From Altererythrobacter xiamenensis (GTDB lineage Bacteria > Pseudomonadota > Alphaproteobacteria > Sphingomonadales > Sphingomonadaceae), in contig NZ_FXWG01000004.1 of the NCBI RefSeq assembly GCF_900177715.1, positions 22,782-86,781 on the forward strand: a stretch of 64,000 nucleotides of DNA, written 5' to 3'. Positions 48,826-57,812 of this stretch are shown here, piece by piece. Under the pieces are notes generated by a model. The model did no database searches. It was not told the DNA's origin and worked only from the letters and a program-made list of their open reading frames with translations. Position numbers and translations under genes: made by a program. Within the stretch, counting starts at the first letter, position 1, and every line of letters begins with the position of its first letter.

Positions 48826-48984
48826 GGCGTGTTCCTAAAGATCGGTTGGGGCCGCCCCGTTCCTTGCGGGAGCAGGCCGAAAAACAACAGGCGACGCGCA
48901 CGGCGCCGCCCCATCGGGGCGCGCATTTGCCGATTCACGGGGAAAAGTCAAGCACGGAGAGCACGTGCGGCCGTTGCGCCGCTC

Positions 48985-49401
48985 CTACCAGTCGCCGCGC
49001 GAAACCTTGCCGCGATTGGCCTTTACCGTGCCGCGTGCCTTCTTGGCCTTCAGGCGTTTGGTCTTGCCGACGCGGTTGACCCGGCTCTTGGCGCGTTTCT
49101 TGGGCTGGCGATGCGCTTCTTCGAGCATCTCTTCCAGCTTCTCGCGGGCGGCCTGGCGATTCGCATCCTGCGTGCGGTGTTCGCGCGCGGTGATGAGCAG
49201 ATCGCCCGCAGCGGTCAGCTTGCTTCCGGCGATCGCGCGGAGCCGCGCGAAGACCGGCGGCGGCAGGCGCAGCTTGTAGATATTGACCCGCAACTGGACT
49301 TCGGTCGCGACCTTGTTGGCGTTCTGACCGCCCGGACCCGACCCGGCGAGGAAGCTTTCCTCCGCCAGGGCATGGGCGCGGGAGATCAGGTCGCTATCCA
49401 T
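48985..49401 (-). CDS. arfB: Alternative ribosome-rescue peptidyl-tRNA hydrolase ArfB
   Basis: A 138-residue release-factor-like protein. The catalytic loop SGPGGQNANK carries GGQ at residues 24-26, with VQLRVNIYKLRLPPP after it and no codon-recognition domains. The C terminus is very basic (AKSRVNRVGKTKRLKAKKAR), which in ArfB (YaeJ) enters the mRNA channel of stalled ribosomes. It overlaps the upstream pseudouridine synthase stop by one base (TGATG). Confidence 0.94.
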   Translation of the reverse strand: MDSDLISRAHALAEESFLAGSGPGGQNANKVATEVQLRVNIYKLRLPPPVFARLRAIAGSKLTAAGDLLITAREHRTQDANRQAAREKLEEMLEEAHRQPKKRAKSRVNRVGKTKRLKAKKARGTVKANRGKVSRGDW

Positions 49402-50054
49402 CAGGCGAAGCCGAAGCCCCCGAAATCTGCAGGGAGCGGGCTAACCGCCTCGATCGGCGTCTTGTTTTCGCGGTGCATCACCAGCTTCGTCGCGTGGAGC
49501 ATGGTGCGTTTGGCACGCGGGTCGGGCTTGCCATAGACCGGGTCGCCGACCAGCGCGTGGCCGAGACCAGCCAGCGCGTGGATTCGGATCTGGTGCGTTC
49601 GGCCCGTGACCGGACGGAACTCGACCAGCGTCACGCCGTCCTTTTCGCCCAGCTTGCGCCAATGCGTTATGGCGGGCTTGCCCTTTTTCGCCGCGATCAT
49701 GCGCCAGCCCTTTTCCGCGGAGCTGATCTTGGAGAGCGAAAGCTCGATCGTGCCTTCGTCCTCGCCGAGAGTGCCCGCGACAAGGCCGACATATTCCTTC
49801 TCGACCAGCCGATCCTCGAACGCCTTGTTGAAGCGTTTGAGCGCCTTGGGATTGCGCGCCAGCAGCAGGCATCCGCTCGTGTCCTGGTCGAGCCGGTGAA
49901 CCGGTGTGGGCGCGCGCTGGAAGCCGAGCTTGAGCGCCTCGAGGTGATCGTCGAGCGCTGGCCCGCCCTTGCGCGGCCGGTCGATCGGCAGGCCTGCTGG
50001 CTTGTCCACCACCAGCGCTTCGCCGTCTTCGTAGAGAATGGGAATATCGGTCAT
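49401..50054 (-). CDS. RluA-family RNA pseudouridine synthase
   Basis: A 217-residue enzyme converting uridine to pseudouridine in rRNA or tRNA. The catalytic Asp56 lies in PVHRLDQDTSGCLLL; also seen are VVDKPAGLPI, VTGRTHQIRIHA and LVGDPVYGK. No S4 domain, so it is RluA or TruC-like; the target base is not determined. The MTDIPIL start has AGAGACACG upstream. Its stop overlaps the arfB start. Confidence 0.93.
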   Translation of the reverse strand: MTDIPILYEDGEALVVDKPAGLPIDRPRKGGPALDDHLEALKLGFQRAPTPVHRLDQDTSGCLLLARNPKALKRFNKAFEDRLVEKEYVGLVAGTLGEDEGTIELSLSKISSAEKGWRMIAAKKGKPAITHWRKLGEKDGVTLVEFRPVTGRTHQIRIHALAGLGHALVGDPVYGKPDPRAKRTMLHATKLVMHRENKTPIEAVSPLPADFGGFGFA

Positions 50055-50108
50055 CGTGTCTCTTTTTCGGCGGGGCTTTACCACCCGCGCGGGTGGCAAG
50101 GCCGTCGG

Positions 50109-51929
50109 TCAATTCAATTGCGCCTCGAACAATCCGCGCACCGCATTGCCGAGCAGGAAACCATCGGCCAGATCGTCCAGCGTCAGCTCGGCTTCGCGCG
50201 CCTCGCCCGCCTCTATCAAGGAGCGGCGCAAAACACCGGGCAACAGGCCAAGATGCGCTGGCGACGTCAGCAACACGCCGTCATCGCCGCGCACGAAGAC
50301 ATTGGTGTAGCTGCCTTCGGTAACGAGCCCGTCTTCGCGAACGAGGATCGCTTCGCCCGCGCCCTTGTCATGGGCGACGGCCAGCGCTTCCTCGTAAAAC
50401 GCGCGATCGCTGGTCTTGTGCCGCAGCCGCCAGTCGCCCGGGTCGACAGGAAGCGGCAGCGCGATGCAGCCCATCGGCTCCTGCGCGCGCTCGCCAAGAT
50501 CCTGTGCCTCCAGCGCGAGAGCCCCGCCGCGCGAGGCGAGCAGCCGCACCTTGCTGCGCTTTTCCAGCTCGAAACACAGCGCCTGGATCTGATTGCGCGC
50601 CACATGACGGTCGAAGGCGAAGCCCAGTTCCGCAGCCGAAGCCTTGATCCGTTCGAGATGCAGTTCGAGCAGGTCGATGCCGCTCTCCGGCTCGAACCGC
50701 ATGGTCTCGATGAGATCGAAAGCCGGCGCGACAAGGTCCATCGCGCTCGCCCGGGCAAAGCCCGCCTTCACCTCGCATTCGCGCCGCTCCTCCATCGCGT
50801 CGCTATCGGCAACGATGGCCGAGCCGACGCCGAGAACCGCAGTGCCCTGGCCGTTCTCGATCTGGGTCAGCCGCAATGTGCGGATGGCGACGTTGAAGGC
50901 CGCATCGCCATCGGGATCGATCCTGCCGATCGCGCCGCAATAGGGCCCGCGCGCATCGCGCTCGACCTCATTGATCAACTCCATGGCGCGGATCTTGGGC
51001 GCCCCGGTGATCGAACCGCAGGGGAAGATCGCGCGGACGAGATCGGTCGCGCCCCTGCCATCCTGCAGCCGCGCATTAACGGTCGAAACCATCTGATGCA
51101 CCGTCGGGTAGCTTTCGACATCGAACAGCCCGCTGACATCGACGCTGCCCGGCTCTGCCACGCGGGAGAGATCGTTGCGCATGAGGTCGACGATCATCAG
51201 GTTCTCGGCCTTGTCCTTGACCGATCCGGCCAGTTCTTCCGCCATCGCCTGGTCCGCCGCCGGGTCGGCAAGGCGAGGGCGCGTGCCCTTCATCGGCTTG
51301 ACCCTGGCGGTGTCACCCCTGACCGAGAAGAACAGCTCGGGCGACAGGCTCAGCAGCCAGTGCGAGCCGTCGAACAGCAGCCCGCCATAGCCCGCCTTCG
51401 CCGCCGGGCGCAGCGCCGCGTAAAGCGCCACCGGATCGCCGCGAAACGACCCGGCGAGCGAATAGGTGAGGTTCGCCTGATAGATGTCGCCCGCGCGGAT
51501 CGCCTCCTGCAATTGGGAGAAAGCCTCGAGGTAACCTCCGGTCGAAAGCTGCGGGGTCAGGGGGCCGAGCGCGGCGGTGCCTTCCGACCGATCGGCCAGC
51601 CATTGGTCGACCTTATCAGCCGGTATTTCCCGAGCTTCATCGAACAGGCCGAGCCAGACCAGCGGCCCCACTGCGCCGCTGCGGGCATCGGCCAGGGGCA
51701 GCAATTTGGGTTCCAGGGCCAGACCGGCCTCATAGGCGAAAAATCCGGCCAGATGCCCGCCCTTCTCGCGCCGGGCCGCGTCCGCCGCTTCAAGCACGGC
51801 CGCCACCTCTTCGCCGCGGCGCGCGACGAAGATCTCATGCGGATTCTCGTAGAGATGCGCCGGCGCCGGATTTTCGCTTCGCGCATCGTCGAGCAGGATG
51901 AAGGGAGTGTTCTGACCCATCGCCCCCAT
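50109..51929 (-). CDS. pabBC: Fused aminodeoxychorismate synthase component I and aminodeoxychorismate lyase
   Basis: A 606-residue fusion making p-aminobenzoate for folate. Residues about 1-390 are the chorismate-binding PabB domain, with VKPMKGTRPRLADPAAD (the Lys typical of PabB where TrpE has Ala), VDLMRNDLSRVAEPGSV and FPCGSITGAPKIRAME. The rest is the PLP-fold PabC-like domain (DLIETMRFEPESGIDLLELH, ILVREDGLVTEGSYTNVFVR, LLPGVLRRSLIEAGEARE). The glutamine amidotransferase PabA is not here. The start may be the Met at 51929 or 51920. Confidence 0.92.
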   Translation of the reverse strand: MGAMGQNTPFILLDDARSENPAPAHLYENPHEIFVARRGEEVAAVLEAADAARREKGGHLAGFFAYEAGLALEPKLLPLADARSGAVGPLVWLGLFDEAREIPADKVDQWLADRSEGTAALGPLTPQLSTGGYLEAFSQLQEAIRAGDIYQANLTYSLAGSFRGDPVALYAALRPAAKAGYGGLLFDGSHWLLSLSPELFFSVRGDTARVKPMKGTRPRLADPAADQAMAEELAGSVKDKAENLMIVDLMRNDLSRVAEPGSVDVSGLFDVESYPTVHQMVSTVNARLQDGRGATDLVRAIFPCGSITGAPKIRAMELINEVERDARGPYCGAIGRIDPDGDAAFNVAIRTLRLTQIENGQGTAVLGVGSAIVADSDAMEERRECEVKAGFARASAMDLVAPAFDLIETMRFEPESGIDLLELHLERIKASAAELGFAFDRHVARNQIQALCFELEKRSKVRLLASRGGALALEAQDLGERAQEPMGCIALPLPVDPGDWRLRHKTSDRAFYEEALAVAHDKGAGEAILVREDGLVTEGSYTNVFVRGDDGVLLTSPAHLGLLPGVLRRSLIEAGEAREAELTLDDLADGFLLGNAVRGLFEAQLN

Positions 51930-52099
51930 GCAATAGTGACTGTGCCGCCGAATGGAAGCACAGCTTTGCTCCGCTGCGCCGAACCGCACCGCTCTTCGCC
52001 CTCGATCAGGCCCCGCCTTTACATACTGAAACTTGACCGCATGGCCCGCCCTTTGCCAGACATTCGGCGAGACTTTCGGGACCGGAGACCAATCCTAGA

Positions 52100-53626
52100 A
52101 TGAGCCAGATTTTTCTCGGCCTCGCCGCTAATGGCGAGAAGCAGTATCTCGACCTGTCGCGGGCTAACCGCCACGGGCTGATCGCGGGTGCGACCGGCAC
52201 CGGCAAGACGGTGACGCTGCAGGGGCTGGCGGAAAGCTTCTCCGCCAATGGCGTGCCGGTGTTCGTCGCCGACGTGAAGGGCGATCTGTCGGGCGTCTCC
52301 ATGCCGGGTTCGCCGACCTTCAAGCATGCCGACAAGCTGGAGGGACGGGCGAAGGAACTGGGCATGGACGACTATGCCTATTCGGACAATCCGGTGGTTT
52401 TCTGGGATCTCTATGGCGAGCAGGGCCACCCTATCCGCACCACGGTGAGCGAAATGGGTCCGCTGCTCCTCAGTCGCCTGCTCGATTTGAACGAAACGCA
52501 GGAAGGCGTGCTGCAGATCGTCTTCCGCCATGCCGACGAGAACGGCCTGCTGCTTCTGGACTTCGGCGATCTGCAGTCGGTGCTGGCCTGGGCGAGCGAG
52601 AACGCCAAGGAGCTTTCGGGCAAATATGGCAATGTGTCGAAGCAATCGGTTGGCGCGATCCAGCGTCAGTTACTGAGTTTCGAAGCGCAGGGGGCCGATC
52701 ATTTCTTCGGCGAGCCCGCGCTCGAAATCGACGATTTTCTCCAGGTCGACGATCAGGGGCGCGGAATCATCAATGTGCTTGCCGCCGACAAGCTGATGCG
52801 CAGCCCGAAGCTCTATGCGACTTTCCTCTTGTGGCTGCTCGCCGAACTGTTCGAGAGCCTGCCCGAAGTGGGCGACCCGGAAAAGCCGAAGCTGGTGTTC
52901 TTCTTCGACGAGGCGCACTTGCTGTTCGACGATGCGCCCAAGGCGCTCGAGGACAAGATCGAACAGGTCGTACGCCTGATCCGATCGAAGGGCGTCGGCG
53001 TGTTCTTCGTGACGCAGAACCCGATCGACATTCCCGAGGAAGTGGCAGGCCAGCTCGGCAACCGCGTCCAGCACGCGCTGCGTGCCTTCACCCCGCGCGA
53101 CCAGCGCGCGATCAAGGCGGCGGCCGAAACCTTCCGCATCAATCCCGATCTCGACGTCGAGGAAGCGATCACCGAACTCAAGGTCGGTGAGGCACTGGTC
53201 TCGACGCTCGATGAAGACGGCGCGCCATCGATCGTCCAGCGCACGCTGATCAAGCCGCCCCGCTCGCGCCTCGGCCCGGTCAATGCCAAGGAGCGCGCGA
53301 TCATCCAGTCGATCAGCCCGGTCGAAGGGAAATATGACGAGGCAGTCGACCGCGAAAGCGCCGAGGAAGTGCTTGCGCAGAAGGCCCTGGATGCAGCCGA
53401 GACCGCCGAAGAGGTTGAGGACAAGGGCCGTGAGGAAGTCGGCAAGCGCAGTCGCAAGAGTACATCATTGTGGGAACGGGCCGGCAAGAGCGCGGTACGC
53501 GCCGCCTCCGGCTCGCTTGCGTCGATTGCCGTCGCGACCGTGCTGGGCAAGAAATCATCCGCCGATCCGATCCGGACAGGCGCGACGGCATTCGTGCGCA
53601 ATGTCCTCGGCGGTTTAATGCGGTAA
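52100..53626 (+). CDS. HerA-like (DUF853) ATPase
   Basis: A 508-residue FtsK/HerA superfamily ATPase of the DUF853 type. Walker A is [14 protein letters not shown] (residues 27-40), Walker B is [15 protein letters not shown], followed by [20 protein letters not shown] and [20 protein letters not shown] with the arginine finger-type region. The C-terminal tail is charged and Ala-rich, and may bind partners. Relatives are thought to move DNA or act in repair; no nuclease such as NurA is next door. Alone in its unit, divergent from pabBC. Confidence 0.9.
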   Translation: MSQIFLGLAANGEKQYLDLSRANRHGLIAGATGTGKTVTLQGLAESFSANGVPVFVADVKGDLSGVSMPGSPTFKHADKLEGRAKELGMDDYAYSDNPVVFWDLYGEQGHPIRTTVSEMGPLLLSRLLDLNETQEGVLQIVFRHADENGLLLLDFGDLQSVLAWASENAKELSGKYGNVSKQSVGAIQRQLLSFEAQGADHFFGEPALEIDDFLQVDDQGRGIINVLAADKLMRSPKLYATFLLWLLAELFESLPEVGDPEKPKLVFFFDEAHLLFDDAPKALEDKIEQVVRLIRSKGVGVFFVTQNPIDIPEEVAGQLGNRVQHALRAFTPRDQRAIKAAAETFRINPDLDVEEAITELKVGEALVSTLDEDGAPSIVQRTLIKPPRSRLGPVNAKERAIIQSISPVEGKYDEAVDRESAEEVLAQKALDAAETAEEVEDKGREEVGKRSRKSTSLWERAGKSAVRAASGSLASIAVATVLGKKSSADPIRTGATAFVRNVLGGLMR

Positions 53627-53649
53627 GTTATTGGCGGCTGGCTTGCTGC

Positions 53650-53725
53650 AAATAGCTCCGGTCTGCGCTTCCGGTGCTCACGTGCAATCTGCACGATGCG
53701 CGCCGGTTCTCATCCGGAGCTATTT
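53650..53725. repeat. Perfect 12-bp inverted repeat between convergent genes
   Basis: AAATAGCTCCGG (53650-53661) pairs with CCGGAGCTATTT (53714-53725); a GTGC/GCAC inner pair may extend structure in the 52-base loop. It lies between the convergent HerA-like and histidine kinase genes and ends in TTTT on the plus side, so it may act as a two-way terminator. Confidence 0.55.
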
Positions 53726-53766
53726 TCGCTGACGCCTTCCGCCAAAACCTGGCAAGTCGGTCGGAT

Positions 53767-55188
53767 TTAGACCGGAATTCTGATCTCCGCGCGGAGGCCG
53801 CCTTCGGGACGGTTCGCGAGCGACAGGCTTCCACCGTGCTGCTCGGCAATCGCGCGGGCGAGCGTGAGGCCGAGACCTGACCCGCCGGTCGCGCGGTTGC
53901 GGCTCGCCTCGCCCCGGCGAAATGGCTCCATCATATCGGCAATCTGGCTTGCGGGTATGCCCGGCCCATCGTCCACGATACTTATGACGGCCATGTTGCC
54001 GTCGCGCTCGACGTCCACTCTCGCGGTACCACCGTAACGCAGCGCATTGCCGATGAGATTGCGGACCGCGCGCTTGAGCCAGGTCGCTCGCAGCGGCGCG
54101 ACCAGCTTGCGATGCGCGCGCAGTTCGACCGGTTCCCCCATGTCCTCATATTCCTCGACCAGCGAAGCGACCAGTGCCGCGAGATCGGTGGGCTCCTTCG
54201 GATCACTCGCCCGGCCTACACGCGCGAGATTGAGAATATCGTCGAGCGTGCGGGTAATGTCCTCGATACTGCTCGCCATCCGCGCGCGCTGCGCTTCGTC
54301 CGGGACGCTTTCGATGCGGACCCGCAAGGCTGCGAGCGGGGTCTTGAGGTCGTGCCCGATTGCGCCGAGCATCACGTCCTTCTCATCGAGCATGGCGGCG
54401 ACGCGCGCCTCCATCGCGTTGTGCGCTGCGATCAGGCGGCGCATGTCTTCAGGCCCGCTCTCCTCGATCTCCACCGCGCGGTCGGGATTGCTGGCGAAGT
54501 CTCCGACCCTTTCGGTCAGCCGCGCGAGCGGTCGGGTCAGTCGGCGCAGGACAAAATAGAGGAGGCCGAACAGCACGAGGAAGATGACCAGCGTCTGCAG
54601 CAGGATCGTGCCGGCGATGCTGCGCGGCGCGCGCGGTTCGGCAATCCGCACGACCGTCCAGCTGCCATCGGCCTGCTGCGCGCCAGCCACCAGCACAGGC
54701 CTTTTGGCCCAGTCCTGCCCGGCGAACCGGTCATGCATGCGCGGGCGCGAGGCGAGAAAGCCGTCTTCGCCCGCGAGGCGCCGGGCGACGATTATCTCGC
54801 CCGTCGCAATTCCCTGCCGCGCGAGCGTCTCCTGCAACGCTTCTTCATATTGACCGAGCCGCTGTTCGCCCTCGTTCAGGGGAAAATCGGCGCTGCGTTC
54901 CGTCCCGATCCTCAGACTGCGCCGCGGCACAATTTCGGAATCGTCGCCGAACCGCGATCGTCTGCCTTCCTCGAAAATTCGCTCGCGCAAGGCACGGCGC
55001 TCTGCGCGATCGGGCCGCTCCCCTGCCATGGCAAGACGGAATGCCAGCGTGCTCACCAGCGCGGCATCACGCCTTTCCTCGGCCGCGCGGTAAAGCAGCA
55101 CGCCGGAGATCGCCTGCGCGGCGAGGAGGCCCAGTGCCAATACCAGCATGACCTGACCGAGCAGGCTCCTGGGCATCAGGCGCCTCAC
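53767..55188 (-). CDS. Sensor histidine kinase (OmpR-partner type)
   Basis: A 473-residue membrane kinase with two transmembrane helices (about 9-31 and 190-212), a periplasmic sensor of about 155 residues of unknown ligand, HAMP, phospho-His in AIGHDLKTPLAALRVRIE (about residue 275), N-box LKRAVRNLIGNALRYG and G boxes DDGPGIP, GGSGLGLTLARAI. It lies 2 bases after the response regulator gene. The nearby EF-hand protein may be a target or a calcium link, by context only. Confidence 0.94.
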   Translation of the reverse strand: MRRLMPRSLLGQVMLVLALGLLAAQAISGVLLYRAAEERRDAALVSTLAFRLAMAGERPDRAERRALRERIFEEGRRSRFGDDSEIVPRRSLRIGTERSADFPLNEGEQRLGQYEEALQETLARQGIATGEIIVARRLAGEDGFLASRPRMHDRFAGQDWAKRPVLVAGAQQADGSWTVVRIAEPRAPRSIAGTILLQTLVIFLVLFGLLYFVLRRLTRPLARLTERVGDFASNPDRAVEIEESGPEDMRRLIAAHNAMEARVAAMLDEKDVMLGAIGHDLKTPLAALRVRIESVPDEAQRARMASSIEDITRTLDDILNLARVGRASDPKEPTDLAALVASLVEEYEDMGEPVELRAHRKLVAPLRATWLKRAVRNLIGNALRYGGTARVDVERDGNMAVISIVDDGPGIPASQIADMMEPFRRGEASRNRATGGSGLGLTLARAIAEQHGGSLSLANRPEGGLRAEIRIPV

Positions 55189-55190
55189 CG

Positions 55191-55931
55191 CTAGGCCTCC
55201 GCCCGCACCCGCCGCACGTCCGCCGCGAGGCGATAGCCTCCACCGCGCACGGTCAGGATCAGTTCGGGGTTGCGACTGTCCGCCTCGATCTTGCGGCGCA
55301 AGCGGCTGACCTGGTTGTCGACCGCGCGGTCGAACAGTTGCGCTTCGCGGCCCTGCACCAAGTCGAGCAGGTGGTCGCGGTCGAGCACTTCGCGCGGGCG
55401 ATCGAGGAAGGCGCGCAACATGCGAAACTCGGCGGTCGAGATCGGCACGTGAACGCCCTCGGGATCGGTCAGCTTGCGCTTCAACGGGTCGAGCCGCCAG
55501 CCGTCGAACATATAGTGGAGCTCACCCTCCGGCTGCGTGCCGTGGTTTTCGCGCGTCGCACGGCGCAGGACCGAACGGATGCGAGCGATGAGTTCGCGCG
55601 GCTCGAACGGCTTCACGACATAGTCGTCGGCGCCCATTTCGAGGCCCACGATGCGGTCAGTCGCCTCGCCCTTGGCGGTAAGCAGGATCACCGGGATGTC
55701 CTGCGTTTCGACCAGATGGCGGGTGAGCGAGAGACCGTCCTCGCCCGGCATCATGATGTCGAGCAGGACGAGATCCGGGCGCTCTTCCAGCAGGACACTC
55801 CGTGCAGCAGCCGCGCTTTCGGCTTCACGCACGGCAAACCCCTGACCGGTGAGATACTCGGCCAGGGGTTCGCGAAGGGTAGGCTCGTCATCAACGAGCA
55901 GGATCGAGGTGGGAGCAGGTGCGCTCATCAT
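55191..55931 (-). CDS. OmpR-family response regulator
   Basis: A 246-residue regulator with a receiver domain (acidic DDEP, phospho-Asp in LVLLDIMMPGEDG, Thr/Lys in VILLTAKGEA and DDYVVKPF) and a winged-helix effector domain (ISTAEFRMLRAFLDRPREVL, RAVDNQVSRLRRKIEAD, ILTVRGGGYRLA). The partner kinase follows 2 bases on. A 9-bp hairpin at 55948-55980 lies upstream, between it and the EF-hand gene. The start may be the next Met. Confidence 0.95.
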   Translation of the reverse strand: MMSAPAPTSILLVDDEPTLREPLAEYLTGQGFAVREAESAAAARSVLLEERPDLVLLDIMMPGEDGLSLTRHLVETQDIPVILLTAKGEATDRIVGLEMGADDYVVKPFEPRELIARIRSVLRRATRENHGTQPEGELHYMFDGWRLDPLKRKLTDPEGVHVPISTAEFRMLRAFLDRPREVLDRDHLLDLVQGREAQLFDRAVDNQVSRLRRKIEADSRNPELILTVRGGGYRLAADVRRVRAEA

Positions 55932-55947
55932 CCGGTTACTCGCCGCA

Positions 55948-55980
55948 GGCAGGGCCCGGCGCAAGTCCAAAGGCCCTGCC
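55948..55980. repeat. Perfect 9-bp inverted repeat between EF-hand and response regulator genes
   Basis: GGCAGGGCC (55948-55956) pairs with GGCCCTGCC (55972-55980) across a 15-base loop. No T-run follows, so it is not a standard terminator; it could be an attenuator or mRNA stabiliser between the EF-hand gene and the two-component genes. Confidence 0.5.
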
Positions 55981-56004
55981 GCGGTTCATTGAGCAAGCTT
56001 TGCC

Positions 56005-56763
56005 TCAGTTCTGGTTGCGGCGCTGCTGGCGCGCAGCCTTCATGGCTTCGCGAGCGGCCTGGCGCTCCTCTGCCGTGACCGTGCCCGAATTATCGGTATC
56101 CATCCGGGCGAAGCGGGCATCGACCGCTGCATCGAACTCGGCGCGGCTGACAGCCTGATCGCCATCCGTATCGGCGCGCTGCAACATGGCGTGCATCATC
56201 CGCATACCGCCTCCGCGTCGGTGCATCTTGCCGTGATGGCGGCCTTCGCCACCCCACATCTCTCCGCGGCGCGCCTCGCGGCGCTCCATCCTGGCTTCAC
56301 GCGCAGCTTCGAGTTCCGCTTCGGACAATCCGCCACTGTTGTCGGTATCGGCGCGTTCGAACATCGCCGCCATGCGGTCACCCCGGCGTTCACCCCGGCG
56401 TTCACCGCGCTTTTCCATGCGTTCGGCACGGCGCGCCTCGTGTGCGGCCTGCATTTCCTCGGCGGTCAGTTCGCCGTCACCGTTGGCATCTGCCTCGGCG
56501 AAGAAGTTTGCGCGGCGTTCCTCGCGCTTTTCGGCGCGGGCCGCCATGTGCGCGGCGCGGTCTTCAGCGTCGATCACGCCGTCGCTGTTTGCATCAAGCC
56601 GGGCAAACATCGCATCGGCATGTGCGCTGTGTTCGGCAGCACTGATGACACCATCGCCATCGCTGTCGGGGTTTTGCTTGCCGCCATGATGGTCGGCATA
56701 GGCGACGCCTGCGCCCGTAATGGCAAGCGCGGCAGCGGACAGGGAAAGAGTAAGCTTCTTCAT
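56005..56763 (-). CDS. Exported six-EF-hand calcium-binding protein
   Basis: A 252-residue exported protein. Signal peptide residues 1-23 (ends VAYA). Six EF-hand loops are seen at residues 33-44, 57-68, 92-103, 139-150, 198-209 and 222-233 (DSDGDGVISAAE, DANSDGVIDAED, DANGDGELTAEE, DTDNSGGLSEAE, DTDGDQAVSRAE, DTDNSGTVTAEE), with Arg/Glu-rich helices and a His/Met/Gly stretch between the fourth and fifth. It would bind calcium, possibly other metals, in the periplasm. It lies 73 bases upstream of the response regulator on the same strand. Confidence 0.92.
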   Translation of the reverse strand: MKKLTLSLSAAALAITGAGVAYADHHGGKQNPDSDGDGVISAAEHSAHADAMFARLDANSDGVIDAEDRAAHMAARAEKREERRANFFAEADANGDGELTAEEMQAAHEARRAERMEKRGERRGERRGDRMAAMFERADTDNSGGLSEAELEAAREARMERREARRGEMWGGEGRHHGKMHRRGGGMRMMHAMLQRADTDGDQAVSRAEFDAAVDARFARMDTDNSGTVTAEERQAAREAMKAARQQRRNQN

Positions 56764-56962
56764 GGGTTCGGCTCCGTAGGGTCTAACAGGGTTGAGCCGC
56801 GGGGCGGACCGGGCGTTAGGGGGAGGGGATTGGATCGCCCGGCCCACCGCCGCAACTCGTGCTATCTCTTCTAGAGCAGGTCTGTCGCAGCAATTTGTCC
56901 GTTTCGGGCCGAATTGTCGCGGTTTGTATCGCTTCGCCTGCCCCGTTCACCCGGCTGCAAGC

Positions 56963-57358
56963 CTAGCGCGGGCGGTGCTGCGTGCCCTCGCCGGCCGTGA
57001 TGAAGACCGCCGTCGCGCTCTCGGCAACATCGGCGATATGCCAGACGCCCGGATCGTTGATGGCGTATTCGCCGGTGCGCAAGGTGGTCTGCTCGCGCCG
57101 CCCGTCCGGATATTCCTGCGTCAGCAGCATCTCGCCTGCGGTACAGATGACGACTTCATGCCCCTTGGGGTGCATCTCCCAGCTCGGCCAGCCTTCGGTG
57201 AAAGTATGCATCGAGACGAGCCGGCCTTCCGACCCGTCGCTCGCCGTCCGGGCGCCATAGCCTTCATACCATTCGAGCCCGGTAAAGGGTGGCTGGGGCT
57301 CGGCAGTCGCGCCAAGCCCCAGATGCACGAAGCGTTCAGCCAATCGCGGCGCGCTCAT
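56963..57358 (-). CDS. Cupin-domain protein
   Basis: A 131-residue single-domain cupin. Metal motif 1 is SWEMHPKGHEVVICTAGEM (two His and Glu), motif 2 is near AINDPGVWHIADVAE (His). It may bind a metal and be an enzyme or a sensor; the substrate is not known. Its ATG overlaps the preceding VOC stop (ATGA), so both are coupled. Confidence 0.88.
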   Translation of the reverse strand: MSAPRLAERFVHLGLGATAEPQPPFTGLEWYEGYGARTASDGSEGRLVSMHTFTEGWPSWEMHPKGHEVVICTAGEMLLTQEYPDGRREQTTLRTGEYAINDPGVWHIADVAESATAVFITAGEGTQHRPR

Positions 57359-57738
57359 TCTTTCTCGACCATGCAGAAAGCGTTGAGCTTGTTGCCGTCG
57401 GGATCGCGAAAATAGCCCGCGTAGAAGCCATCCTCGCCGCGCGGACCGGGTGCACCCTCGTCGCTGCCGCCATGGGCCATGGCCGTGTCATAGACCGCCT
57501 GCACCATCTCCGGCCCATCGCATTGCAGCGCAACCATCACGCCATTGCCGACGGTCGCTTCCTTGCCATCGAACGGCTTGGTCGCAGCGATGCCCGGAGC
57601 ACCGTTCATCTCGCCCCAGGCGATGAAGGCGTCCTCGAAATCCATCATCCGGCCCACGCCGAAATGCCTAGCAATAGCGTCATAGAAGCTTGCCGCGCGC
57701 TTCAGATCATTGGTGCCGACAGTTACATATCCGATCAT
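57355..57738 (-). CDS. VOC-family (glyoxalase-like) protein
   Basis: A 127-residue vicinal-oxygen-chelate protein: beta-strand IGYVTVGTNDLKRAASFYDA, central EDAFIAWGEMNGAPGIA, and C-terminal GFYAGYFRDPDGNKLNAFCM with the usual metal Glu not clearly placed. Function may be dioxygenase, isomerase or resistance; it cannot be read off. GAGGAG seven bases before the ATG is the ribosome binding site and lies in the arm of a perfect 13-bp hairpin. Confidence 0.9.
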   Translation of the reverse strand: MIGYVTVGTNDLKRAASFYDAIARHFGVGRMMDFEDAFIAWGEMNGAPGIAATKPFDGKEATVGNGVMVALQCDGPEMVQAVYDTAMAHGGSDEGAPGPRGEDGFYAGYFRDPDGNKLNAFCMVEKE

Positions 57739-57745
57739 TGCGTAT

Positions 57746-57776
57746 CTCCTCATCGAGTGCGCGACTCGATGAGGAG
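57746..57776 (-). promoter_or_regulatory. Perfect 13-bp hairpin covering the VOC gene ribosome binding site
   Basis: CTCCTCATCGAGT (57746-57758) and ACTCGATGAGGAG (57764-57776) are perfect inverted repeats with a five-base loop. On the minus-strand mRNA the 3' arm contains GAGGAG, the ribosome binding site of the VOC gene. It can work as a translation-blocking hairpin or a dimeric operator (ATCGAGT-N5-ACTCGAT). I name no regulator. Confidence 0.65.
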
Positions 57777-57812
57777 AACATTACGCGAACAAACGTGATC
57801 CTACAAGATGGA

